Made by a program: the position numbers and the translations under genes. From positions 186,001-250,000 of the forward strand of contig JAGDZD010000001.1 of assembly GCA_049116315.1 (NCBI GenBank): a stretch of DNA of 64,000 bases, written 5' to 3'. The first letter of the stretch is position 1. Each line of letters starts with the position of its first letter. Source of the stretch: Thalassobius sp049116315. GTDB taxonomy: Bacteria; Pseudomonadota; Alphaproteobacteria; Rhodobacterales; Rhodobacteraceae. Under the pieces are notes generated by a model, which did no database searches, had not been told where the DNA came from, and saw only the letters and a program-made list of their open reading frames with translations. Below, piece after piece: positions 1-7,714 of this stretch.

Positions 1-530
1 TCAAACGGGCGGTTTTGCATCCCTCCTATCGTTTTGACAGCGCGGCAACGGCCGAGCGGGTGCGCAATGATTTGGCCCTGCTCGAGCTCAACCAACCGGT
101 GCGCAATGGCGCGGTGCAACCCTTTGATATCGCGCGTCATGCGCGCAAAGGCGACGATGTGGCGCTGGTATCTTATGCCCATGATCGCTCGGACGCGCCG
201 TCTTTGCAGGACAGCTGCCGGGTGATGGCGCGCCAGAGCGGGGTTTTGGTACTGTCCTGTAACGTCGATTTCGGCTCTTCGGGGGCGCCGGTGTTCAGCA
301 TTGTGAACGGGGTTGCCAAGATTGTCTCGGTGGTCTCAGCCAAGGCCGAAGCAGATGGCCAGCCCGTGGCGCTGGGCAGCCAACTGGACGGCAGTGTCGA
401 TTTGCTGCGCAATCAGCTCAAATCAAATGTTGGGGTGATCCAATCCAAAACCGCCCGCGTGCGCCATCTTGGCACCGCCCAATCCCGCGCAAATCTAACC
501 GCAAAATTTGTTCGCCCCGATGGGGGTTGA
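1..530 (+). CDS. Trypsin-like serine protease, 5' end missing
   Basis: The reading frame is open from the window edge (first full codon at position 3), so the start lies upstream. The remaining ~175 residues carry the second half of a chymotrypsin-fold (S1) protease: RNDLALLEL holds the expected catalytic Asp, and FGSSGAPVF holds the nucleophilic Ser in the GxSGxP position (Ser-Ser-Gly-Ala-Pro instead of the classical Asp-Ser-Gly-Gly-Pro). The catalytic His would be upstream and cannot be checked. Such proteins are usually secreted or periplasmic; the signal peptide is not visible here. No downstream partner in the same direction is closer than the Hsp20 gene, 116 bases away. Family assignment is good, substrate unknown. 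Confidence 0.8.
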   Translation, partial: KRAVLHPSYRFDSAATAERVRNDLALLELNQPVRNGAVQPFDIARHARKGDDVALVSYAHDRSDAPSLQDSCRVMARQSGVLVLSCNVDFGSSGAPVFSIVNGVAKIVSVVSAKAEADGQPVALGSQLDGSVDLLRNQLKSNVGVIQSKTARVRHLGTAQSRANLTAKFVRPDGG

Positions 531-560
531 AAGCCTCAACAAAACCTCCCACATGGAATG

Positions 561-646
561 AGACGGGACGCCAATCATGGGTCCCTGATAACCGGCCTGT
601 CCATTCCGGAAGGCCATTTGGTTTCGCTCAATAGGAGGATTCCCTT
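561..646 (+). promoter_or_regulatory. Candidate ROSE-like RNA thermometer in the hsp20 leader
   Basis: Three successive hairpins can be drawn directly before the Hsp20 start: GGGAC (565-569) with GTCCC (581-585); ACC-GGCCT (591-598) with AGGCC...GGT (611-622); and a short last one in which TTCGCT (623-628) faces the Shine-Dalgarno AGGAGG (633-638) across a four-base loop. A U-Y-G-C-U stretch opposite the Shine-Dalgarno is the hallmark of ROSE thermometers, which control small heat shock genes in alphaproteobacteria. The hairpins are seen; the thermosensor role is inferred. Confidence 0.5.
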
Positions 647-1114
647 ATGCGTAGTTTTGACCTTGCCCCCCTGTATCGTGCCACTGTTGGCTTCGATCAA
701 GTTGCTGATCTGATGGATCGCGTGTTTGCAAACGAAGCACCACAGCCCAGCTACCCGCCTTACAATATCGAAAAGACCGATGAAAATGCCTATCGCATCT
801 CCATTGCGGTTGCCGGTTTTTCCGAACCCGACCTCAGCGTCGAAGTGAAAGAAAACGCTTTGATCGTTTCAGCCCGCAAAGCGGATCAACCTTCGACCAC
901 CACCTATCTGCACCGTGGCATCGCAACGCGCGCCTTTGAGCGTCGCTTCACATTGGCCGATCACGTCCGCGTCACCGGGGCCACCCATGCTGATGGCATG
1001 CTGCATCTCGATCTGGTGCGCGAAGTGCCCGAAGCCCTCAAGCCGCGCCGGATTGAAATCGCCACCGGCGGAAGTGTCCCCAAAGATGTAGTGGACGCCA
1101 AAGCCGTCAATTAA
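647..1114 (+). CDS. Hsp20 family small heat shock protein (IbpA-like)
   Basis: 155 residues, the normal size of IbpA-type small heat shock proteins, which bind unfolding polypeptides in the cytoplasm and pass them to DnaK/ClpB. An N-terminal segment (about 1-35) is followed by an alpha-crystallin domain beginning at YNIEKTDENAYRISIAVAGF and ending with the conserved A-x-x-x-x-G-M-L-x-L strand (HADGMLHLDLVREVP), then an I-E-I C-terminal motif (RRIEI) used for oligomer contacts. The start is set by AGGAGG at 633-638, 8 bases before ATG. The gene stands alone between the protease fragment and a strong terminator; heat control at the leader is likely (see the hairpins just upstream). Confidence 0.93.
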   Translation: MRSFDLAPLYRATVGFDQVADLMDRVFANEAPQPSYPPYNIEKTDENAYRISIAVAGFSEPDLSVEVKENALIVSARKADQPSTTTYLHRGIATRAFERRFTLADHVRVTGATHADGMLHLDLVREVPEALKPRRIEIATGGSVPKDVVDAKAVN

Positions 1115-1190
1115 CACCGCACCTCCTCCCCAAGACCCCGCACCGAAGCGATCCCTCCCTTCGCTTTGGTGCGCTCCTCCCCAAGCTCTG

Positions 1191-1216
1191 CTCTTTTTCT
1201 TGGAAAAATACCTCGG
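1191..1216 (-). repeat. Interspersed GAGTATTT-type repeat, copy 1
   Basis: Read on the minus strand this is CCGAGGTATTTTTCCAAG followed by AAAAAGAG, the same core as the copies near 10.1, 15.3, 31.7, 35.3, 55.6 and 63.2 kb. It is closest to the 35.3 kb copy (CCAAGAAAAAG tail). It lies between hsp20 and its terminator. Function unknown. Confidence 0.55.
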
Positions 1217-1226
1217 AGCGCGAGGC

Positions 1227-1258
1227 AAAGCCCGCACAAATGTGCGGGCTTTCTTTGT
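1227..1258 (+). terminator. Intrinsic terminator after hsp20
   Basis: AAAGCCCGCAC (1227-1237) pairs perfectly with GTGCGGGCTTT (1242-1252) over a four-base loop and is followed by TTCTTTGTTT. Confidence 0.85.
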
Positions 1259-1267
1259 TTGAAAATG

Positions 1268-1292
1268 CAAATAGGGCGCCCTAAAGCGCCCC
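1268..1292 (-). terminator. Probable terminator of the phytase-family gene
   Basis: On the minus strand GGGGCGC pairs with GCGCCC (1286-1291 with 1274-1279) and is followed by TATTTGCATTTTC. It lies just past the stop at 1314, so it suits transcription arriving from the right. Confidence 0.55.
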
Positions 1293-1313
1293 AATTCAAG
1301 TTTGGTTCAAAAC

Positions 1314-3497
1314 TCAGTTGGTGCTGCCAAGCGCGCCCACGGAAAAGAACAGGGTCTCACCAGAGTGGTCATCCACACCGTCGTTGTCTGTCGACACGAA
1401 GAACTCGCCCGCTGGGGTGATTGCCAGACCTTCGACCTTGTCTTGAACATAGCCATTGGTTTGCAGCAGGTCCGGGATCAGATCGCGGACCTCCTCTTTG
1501 CGCACCACCGGCAGCTCGCTGCCCAGAGCGGCGGGCACCATATCTTCTGCAGGAATGCGATAGATCTTCTTGGTGACGGCTGCGGCGCCAATTTGATTGT
1601 CGCGTTCAATCACATAGAAACTGTCCCCATAAGCAACAATTTCAGACAGTCCAACCCAACCCTTGGCCGGTGTGGCTTTGGGGTATAGGACCGCGCCCCA
1701 TTCCTGGGTGTTCAGGTTATAGGACACCAGTTTCACGTGGTCCTTTGGATCGTCTTTCCATTCGCGCTGCACGGCCATCCACAGGGTGTCACCCGCCTTG
1801 GTGATGCCTTCAAAACCAAACCGTTTTTCGACCGCGGCCAATTCGGCAGGGATGCCGATTTCACCAGCGTTGGTTTTGATCAGCCCATTGGCGTCCACAT
1901 GGTAGATCGCGTGCGGGATCAGGCGTTCGGTGCGCCCCTCAGAGGCCAAGTAGAACCCACCATTGCCATCCAGCGTGATGCCTTCAAGATCCAGTTTTTG
2001 CGCAGCTTCACCGTTTTGGCGATGCACGCGGATCACGTCCACAATTTTGGCCGGTGTCTGACTGGGGTCGATCTTAAAGATTGACGGCTGGAAGCCATAA
2101 AAGCTGTCGTTGACGGCATAGATCATCCCGTCATCCGCGGCCACCATGCCCGAAATTGCGCCCCATCCAATCAAGTCATCTGTCCCTTGCGAGGTCAGCA
2201 TTGGATACTGCGCTGCGGTGTCTTGGTATTCATAGATCATCACGTGGCTGCGGATGCCGCCATCTTCGATCAGGTCTTTTTCGTTGGCCGAGATCAGCAG
2301 GTTGCGCGCTGGCAGCGCCACATAACCTTCTGGGCCGATGCCTGACGGCAAAATCTGTTTGAGCTCTGGCGCGGCAAAGTTTGTCGCGTCATATACCCCA
2401 ACCGCAGACCCGCGCTCAGATCCGACAAAGATCAACGGCGTGTCGCCAAAGGTAGCGGTTTCAATCGATTCAGGCTCGATGCCTTTGCTGTCAGAGCGCT
2501 TGTCGGGGTAGTGTCCGATTTGGATCAAAGCATGCTCAAAGCTGACGCCGCTTTCATACACAACCGATCCGTCTTTGTGGAACAATGTCCAGCCACGTGA
2601 TCCGCCGTCCATGTCGCCTTCGTTGGCGATGGCAAAGTGATTGTCATCCACCCATTTGACGGCATCAGGTTCGCGCTTCACGGCGGGCAGGGTTTCGGTG
2701 AACAGCAAGGCGCCACGTTCGTCGGTGGCATCAACGCCATTCAGGTCCACAGAACCCGCGGAAAAGTGGTTCAAAATGCTGCCGTCTTTGGCCACGACCA
2801 CCAAATGGTTGTTCTCTTGCAGGGTGACAATGGTTTCACCCAACCCATTGATGTCGACAAATTCGGGTTCTGGATCTTCTGGGCTGACTTCGGCCAGACC
2901 GGTCAGATTCACGGTGCGAAGGGTGTCGCATTGCAAAGTCGCATCGCTGAGCGCCGCAGTGATCAAAAAGCCCGCGGGCAGCTGGCCTGTGCGCCCATCC
3001 CCCAAGTCTTCGTCACGCTCGTTTTCGATGGCGATTGAAATCATGCTGCCGTCTTTGGCGACGGCGATGCTGTCGGGTTGGCCACCCAATTCACACCGGG
3101 CGATTTCGCGCTGTGTGGTCAGATCAATTGCAACCAAATGGCCCGATGGGGTGACATAGTCGACAGAGGTGTTCACACCAACAAAGGCCGTGTTTCCGAT
3201 GATCGACACCGAAGTGGGCTCGCCGTCCAAAGCAATATTGCCCAGTGGCTTGGGCGCATGCGGATCGGTGATGTCGATCAGACCCAGCGCGGCAAGCGGG
3301 CTGTCAGTATAAGCCAATGTCAGGCCGTCCGCTGTTGCGGCAATGATTTCGGCGGATGTTTCGCGTGATGCATCTTCGCCGGCGGCCATGTTCAATGGTG
3401 TGGCAAAAGAGGCGATACGATTGAAGTTCATTTCTGCGGTCGCTTGGCTGGACACGATGGCCAGTGCTGAGGTCAGGCAGAGGGTACGAAAGGACAT
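1314..3497 (-). CDS. Secreted esterase-like phytase-family (PF13449-type) protein
   Basis: 727 residues with a classical signal peptide (about 1-21, ending ATA before EMNF). The first ~370 residues read as a beta-propeller of LVIVD/choice-of-anchor-I type: repeated blades with 'plgnialdgeptsvsi' and 'PDSIAVAKDG' patterns, and a long EPEFVDINGLGETIV stretch. The second half (from about 430, LTSQGTDDLIGWGAISGMVAADDGMIYAVND) matches the esterase-like activity of phytase family, including the DLEGITLD and GFEGITK motifs typical of that fold. Likely periplasmic or extracellular phosphoesterase, possibly in phosphate scavenging; the substrate is not visible. It is monocistronic and divergent from the aminotransferase gene. 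The start has a GGAGC Shine-Dalgarno 5 bases upstream. Confidence 0.75.
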   Translation of the reverse strand: MSFRTLCLTSALAIVSSQATAEMNFNRIASFATPLNMAAGEDASRETSAEIIAATADGLTLAYTDSPLAALGLIDITDPHAPKPLGNIALDGEPTSVSIIGNTAFVGVNTSVDYVTPSGHLVAIDLTTQREIARCELGGQPDSIAVAKDGSMISIAIENERDEDLGDGRTGQLPAGFLITAALSDATLQCDTLRTVNLTGLAEVSPEDPEPEFVDINGLGETIVTLQENNHLVVVAKDGSILNHFSAGSVDLNGVDATDERGALLFTETLPAVKREPDAVKWVDDNHFAIANEGDMDGGSRGWTLFHKDGSVVYESGVSFEHALIQIGHYPDKRSDSKGIEPESIETATFGDTPLIFVGSERGSAVGVYDATNFAAPELKQILPSGIGPEGYVALPARNLLISANEKDLIEDGGIRSHVMIYEYQDTAAQYPMLTSQGTDDLIGWGAISGMVAADDGMIYAVNDSFYGFQPSIFKIDPSQTPAKIVDVIRVHRQNGEAAQKLDLEGITLDGNGGFYLASEGRTERLIPHAIYHVDANGLIKTNAGEIGIPAELAAVEKRFGFEGITKAGDTLWMAVQREWKDDPKDHVKLVSYNLNTQEWGAVLYPKATPAKGWVGLSEIVAYGDSFYVIERDNQIGAAAVTKKIYRIPAEDMVPAALGSELPVVRKEEVRDLIPDLLQTNGYVQDKVEGLAITPAGEFFVSTDNDGVDDHSGETLFFSVGALGSTN

Positions 3498-3662
3498 AAG
3501 AAGCTCCGGTGAATGTAATAGCTGTCCAGTGTCAGGCCAATGTGATGGTGAGGTGACGGATTTCTAAAAGTCTAATGTCAGAATTTGATCACGAATTATG
3601 TCAGCTATATTGACTTAAATTGGCGCGGCGGACATTGTCCTGCAAACTTCGGAGGATTCGCC

Positions 3663-4883
3663 ATGACGATAGATCATTTCTTTGCTGCCCGTGTTTCGCG
3701 CATGAAAGCGTCTGAAATTCGCGAGCTTTTGAAACTACTGGATCAACCAGACATCATTTCCTTTGCCGGAGGGATCCCGGATCCGGCGATGTTTCCGGTC
3801 CAAGATTTTCAAGCAGCCCTGAACGAATGCCTGTCGGATGGCGGGCATGCGCAGGCCCTGCAATACGCGCCATCCGAGGGGAATGTGGCGCTCCGCGAGT
3901 GGATCGTCACGCGCATGGCCTCATTGGGGGTACCCTGTGACATCGACAATATCATTGTGACCGCCGGATCGCAGCAGGCGCTTGACTATCTGGGCAAGCT
4001 GTACTTGTCGCCGGGGGATACGGCTTTGTTGGGCTGGCCAACCTATCTGGGCGCATTGGGGGCTTTTAACGCCTATGAGCCACGCTTTGATCGTTTGGAT
4101 TCAATGGACAACCGCTCTGCCGGTGACATCGCTGCAGCAGCACAGGCCGCTGGCGGGCGGTTGAAGTTTTCCTATCTGTCACCCGATTTTGCCAATCCAA
4201 CCGGGGTGACCCTGACCCAAGCCCAGCGTATCGCCATTTTGGATCAGGCCAATGCATTGGATATCGCGGTGGTCGAAGATGCCGCCTATCAATCGCTGCG
4301 GTTCGAGGGCGACGATATCCCGCCAATTCAGGCTTTGGAGGTTGACCGCACCGGCTCTATCGAAGCCTGCCGCACAATTTACTGCGGCTCGTTTTCCAAG
4401 ACTTTGTCGCCGGGGTTGCGCGTGGGGTGGATCTGCGCTGCTAAACCGGTGATCCAACAGGTGGTGTTGCTAAAGCAGGCTGGGGATCTGCAGACGGCAA
4501 CGCTGAACCAAATGGCCATTGCGAAAGTGGCGCAGTCTGGCTTTGACGCCCATGTCGCCAAGATTTGCGCGCATTATGGGGCGCGTCGCGACGCTATGGT
4601 GTCTGCGCTGGAAACCCACATGCCTGAAGGTGTCAGTTGGACCCGGCCAGAGGGGGGGATGTTTGTTTGGTTGACGTTGCCCAAAGGGATCGATGCGGCT
4701 GTCCTGCTGGAACTGGCGCTGAAATCTGAGAAGGTGGCCTTTGTTCCGGGGGCTGCTTTTTACCCCGATGGGTCAGCCAACAATACCTTAAGATTGAACT
4801 TCTCTTCACCTGATCATATTCAGATTGCAGAAGGTATTTCCCGCCTTGCGAGAAGTATTAATGTAATGAAAACAACCCAATAG
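3663..4883 (+). CDS. PLP-dependent class I/II aminotransferase (LysN/aminoadipate-type)
   Basis: 406 residues starting MTIDHFFAARVSRMKASEIRE; this ATG is preferred over an upstream one at 3585 because GGAGG (3651-3655) sits 7 bases before it. Fold type I features: SFAGGIPDP near the N-terminus, YAPSEGN, NPTGVTL, VVEDAAYQSLRF (PLP-binding Asp), and GSFSKTLSPGLRVGW with the Schiff-base lysine at Lys246. The pattern fits the 2-aminoadipate/aromatic aminotransferase subgroup (LysN, ARO8-like), cytosolic amino acid metabolism; exact substrates cannot be told. Single gene, divergent from the phytase-family gene. Confidence 0.85.
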   Translation: MTIDHFFAARVSRMKASEIRELLKLLDQPDIISFAGGIPDPAMFPVQDFQAALNECLSDGGHAQALQYAPSEGNVALREWIVTRMASLGVPCDIDNIIVTAGSQQALDYLGKLYLSPGDTALLGWPTYLGALGAFNAYEPRFDRLDSMDNRSAGDIAAAAQAAGGRLKFSYLSPDFANPTGVTLTQAQRIAILDQANALDIAVVEDAAYQSLRFEGDDIPPIQALEVDRTGSIEACRTIYCGSFSKTLSPGLRVGWICAAKPVIQQVVLLKQAGDLQTATLNQMAIAKVAQSGFDAHVAKICAHYGARRDAMVSALETHMPEGVSWTRPEGGMFVWLTLPKGIDAAVLLELALKSEKVAFVPGAAFYPDGSANNTLRLNFSSPDHIQIAEGISRLARSINVMKTTQ

Positions 4884-4926
4884 AGAACCATCCGAATGAG
4901 TACGGTTAATCCCAACCTAAAGGCGG

Positions 4927-5006
4927 TACGACCCTCCGTTTGAGGGCCGTATAGGCGCTAATACCTTGGGGGGGGAGGACGTTTGGCCTGACAGTAAGTA
5001 ACTGTC
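4927..5006 (+). repeat. Two palindromes before the RTX gene
   Basis: TACG-A-CCCTC (4927-4936) faces GAGGG-C-CGTA (4942-4951) over a five-base loop, and GACAGT (4990-4995) faces ACTGTC (5001-5006). The first lies just after the aminotransferase stop but has no T-run; the second ends 11 bases before the RTX start codon and could be an operator or a leader hairpin. Both pairings are seen directly; the role is open. Confidence 0.5.
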
Positions 5007-5017
5007 GGACCTTTTTA

Positions 5018-7645
5018 ATGTCACACCACCATGACTCGCATCACGATTCTCATCACGACGGTGATTGCCCTGATGATTCACCCGCACAGACGTATTATCT
5101 AAGTGGTTTTGCGGCTGATGATCTGAGCACTGTGTCGGGCGGCGCAATTGCCGCTGGTGAAACACTGGTGCTGAATTCCGATTGGACCACTCAGGATCAC
5201 CGTCTGAATTTCACCTTCACCGACAGTGGGGATGACGAAATCAATGGGGACGATGGGTCTGGCAACGAAGAAATTGGTCGGGATGATGATCAGGACCTGA
5301 CGATCACCGATGCAAACGGCAATTATATCGATTCCGGTCAGGGGTATGCTGAGGATCGGATCACACTTGTCGCGCCGGACGGGTCGAACGTCTATCTCTA
5401 CACGATTGAAATCGATGGGGTGTTTCATGGCGCCGTTATCGACGGCTTTATGGCCCCGGGCGTTCACTACGAAATTTCGGCGGTGGATGACGTCGACAAC
5501 ATTGTTGATCCCGACTACTCGACGCTGGATTGGGCTTGGTACGACAACACCGACAACAGCTATATCGACGGCGGAGATGGCGATGAATCTCTGATCGGGG
5601 GCGATGGTGATGATACCATCTATGCCGGTGAGGGATCCAACACCGTTTATGGTGGCGCCGGAAATGACAAGATCGACGATGATCATAGCGCAAGCTATGA
5701 GGGCAACAACGAATTTCATGGCGGTGACGGCAACGACACGATGTGGGGCGGTGCCGGCGATGATCAGCTTTACGGCGATGCTGGCGATGACAATCTTTAT
5801 GGTGAAGCTGGCAATGACACCATCAGTGGCGGATCGGGCAACGACAGCATAACTGGCAACAGTGGCAATGATGAGCTTTACGGTGGCACAGGGTCAGACA
5901 GCCTTTCGGGCGGTGATGGCAACGACACGATCTACGGCGGCACAGATGGGTCTGAAACCGGTGGCACCGGTGGGACCAATACAGTCGGAGACACATTTGG
6001 TGTTGTGCGGCTGGGCACACATTCGGACATCGACACAGATGAATCAAATGGGGTGTCGGAATTTGCGTCCTCTTTGCTTGGCGATTATGGCGGCGCCGGG
6101 TCCGAGCTGTTCAACAATATCGAAACGGCGGTCACCTCTGACACGAATAATGATGGCGCAATTCTTGGCGATGACTTCAATGGCACCTCAGAGACGATCA
6201 CCATTGATGGCACGGCCTATGCTGTCGACTCGGTGCAAGTTTACAATGCAACCGTCACCCTAACCGACGGAACGACCGGTGGGTTTACGGCGGTGGTGTT
6301 TCAGACCACCACAGGTGAAGTCTATCTGGCACCGGAACTGTCTGACAACGCTGACAACGATTTGCTGACCAGCGGCGCAATTGAATCGGTCTCACTTGAT
6401 AGCGTGCTGTATAACGATGTGGATCTGAATTCAGATCGGGTCGATGCTGACTGGCAGGTGCCCGTCGAAGACACCGAAGGCGATTCCATTGAAGGCGGCG
6501 CGGGCGACGATCTGATCTACGGCGGCGCCGGGGCGGATACGATCAACGCCGGTGATGACAATGATACGGTTTTTGGTGGCGACGGCAATGACACCATCTA
6601 TGGCTGGTCTGGGGCAGACAGCATCGAAGGCGGGGCAGGGGATGATAACCTGCGGGCCGGCGGCGGAAACGATACGATCCTAGCGGGTGAAGGGAACGAC
6701 ACGCTGCATGGATGGGACGGTGATGATCTTTTGACCACCGGCGACGGCAATGACGTCGTCGAGCTGGGCAGTGGGTCTGGCAATGACACCGTCACTGACT
6801 TTGACATGGCCGATGATGATCTGGACGGGTTCACCAACGATCAAATCGATGTCTCGGATCTGACGGATGCAGATGGTGAAAGTGTTCAGTGGTGGGATGT
6901 TTCCGTAACGGATGATGGGGCCGGCAACGCCTTGCTGAGTTTTCCCAACGGTGAAACTTTGCTCCTCGAAGGGGTGCCGCCCGCCGCCGTCAGCCAGCCC
7001 GGTCAATTGTATGCGATGGGTGTGCCCTGTTTCGTGGGCGGCACCTTGATCGAAACCCCCACGGGCCAAGTGGCGGTAGAGACCCTAAAGGCAGGGGATT
7101 TGGTTACCTGTGCAGATGGGCGCGCTGTGCCAATTACCTGGGCGGGTGGCCGCACGATTGACGCCACTGAACTTGACGCAGAACCACAGTTGCGCCCGGT
7201 TGTGTTGCGCGCGGGGTCTATTGGCAATCACCGCGAATTGCGCCTGTCGCCACAGCATGCAATTGCTGTGCGCACGCCATATGGTGGCGGTTTGGCGCGT
7301 GCCGTCCATCTTTCGCGGCGCAAAGAAGGCCAGTTCCGGGTCGCAAATGGCGTGACCTCGGTCACCTATCATCACCTGTTGTTGCCCCAACATGCATTGA
7401 TCCGCGCAGAAGGTGCCTGGGTCGAAAGCCTGTGGCCCGGCCCGATGGCCGTCAAAGCATTGGGCCCCAAGGCGCTGATCGAAATTGCCTGCGCAATGCC
7501 TGCGCTACTTCCGGCCTTGAACGGGTCAGAGCCAGCTGCGAATATCTATGGTCCCGCTGCGCTGACCCAGCTGAGCGGGCGCGAAGTGCGGGAATTGTCT
7601 CGTATCGAAGCCTTTAGCAATCTCTGCCCGGAACGGATCACCTGA
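5018..7645 (+). CDS. RTX calcium-binding repeat protein with C-terminal Hint domain
   Basis: 875 residues, no signal peptide. The first 13 residues contain seven histidines (SHHHDSHHDSHH), followed by a unique acidic N-terminal domain. Two blocks of glycine-rich RTX nonapeptides (GGxGxDxUx) occupy about residues 185-310 and 485-592, separated by a ~170-residue spacer. From Cys671 (PCFVGGTLIETPTGQVAVE) to the end lies a Hedgehog/intein (Hint_2-type) domain with KAGDLVTCADG and LRLSPQHAIAV; this combination is frequent in roseobacters. RTX repeats fold on calcium outside the cell after type I export; the Hint domain may self-process. A type I exporter lies at 43.7-46.7 kb, but a link is inference only. 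No strong Shine-Dalgarno is present. Confidence 0.88.
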   Translation: MSHHHDSHHDSHHDGDCPDDSPAQTYYLSGFAADDLSTVSGGAIAAGETLVLNSDWTTQDHRLNFTFTDSGDDEINGDDGSGNEEIGRDDDQDLTITDANGNYIDSGQGYAEDRITLVAPDGSNVYLYTIEIDGVFHGAVIDGFMAPGVHYEISAVDDVDNIVDPDYSTLDWAWYDNTDNSYIDGGDGDESLIGGDGDDTIYAGEGSNTVYGGAGNDKIDDDHSASYEGNNEFHGGDGNDTMWGGAGDDQLYGDAGDDNLYGEAGNDTISGGSGNDSITGNSGNDELYGGTGSDSLSGGDGNDTIYGGTDGSETGGTGGTNTVGDTFGVVRLGTHSDIDTDESNGVSEFASSLLGDYGGAGSELFNNIETAVTSDTNNDGAILGDDFNGTSETITIDGTAYAVDSVQVYNATVTLTDGTTGGFTAVVFQTTTGEVYLAPELSDNADNDLLTSGAIESVSLDSVLYNDVDLNSDRVDADWQVPVEDTEGDSIEGGAGDDLIYGGAGADTINAGDDNDTVFGGDGNDTIYGWSGADSIEGGAGDDNLRAGGGNDTILAGEGNDTLHGWDGDDLLTTGDGNDVVELGSGSGNDTVTDFDMADDDLDGFTNDQIDVSDLTDADGESVQWWDVSVTDDGAGNALLSFPNGETLLLEGVPPAAVSQPGQLYAMGVPCFVGGTLIETPTGQVAVETLKAGDLVTCADGRAVPITWAGGRTIDATELDAEPQLRPVVLRAGSIGNHRELRLSPQHAIAVRTPYGGGLARAVHLSRRKEGQFRVANGVTSVTYHHLLLPQHALIRAEGAWVESLWPGPMAVKALGPKALIEIACAMPALLPALNGSEPAANIYGPAALTQLSGREVRELSRIEAFSNLCPERIT

Positions 7646-7663
7646 TCTGTTCCCTGCCCAACT

Positions 7664-7692
7664 GGACGGGGTCTTGTACCCCGTCCTTTTTT
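7664..7692 (+). terminator. Intrinsic terminator after the RTX gene
   Basis: GGACGGGGT (7664-7672) pairs perfectly with ACCCCGTCC (7678-7686) over a five-base loop, followed by TTTTTT. Confidence 0.92.
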
Positions 7693-7714
7693 GGAGTGCG
7701 CAAAGGTCTTTGGA

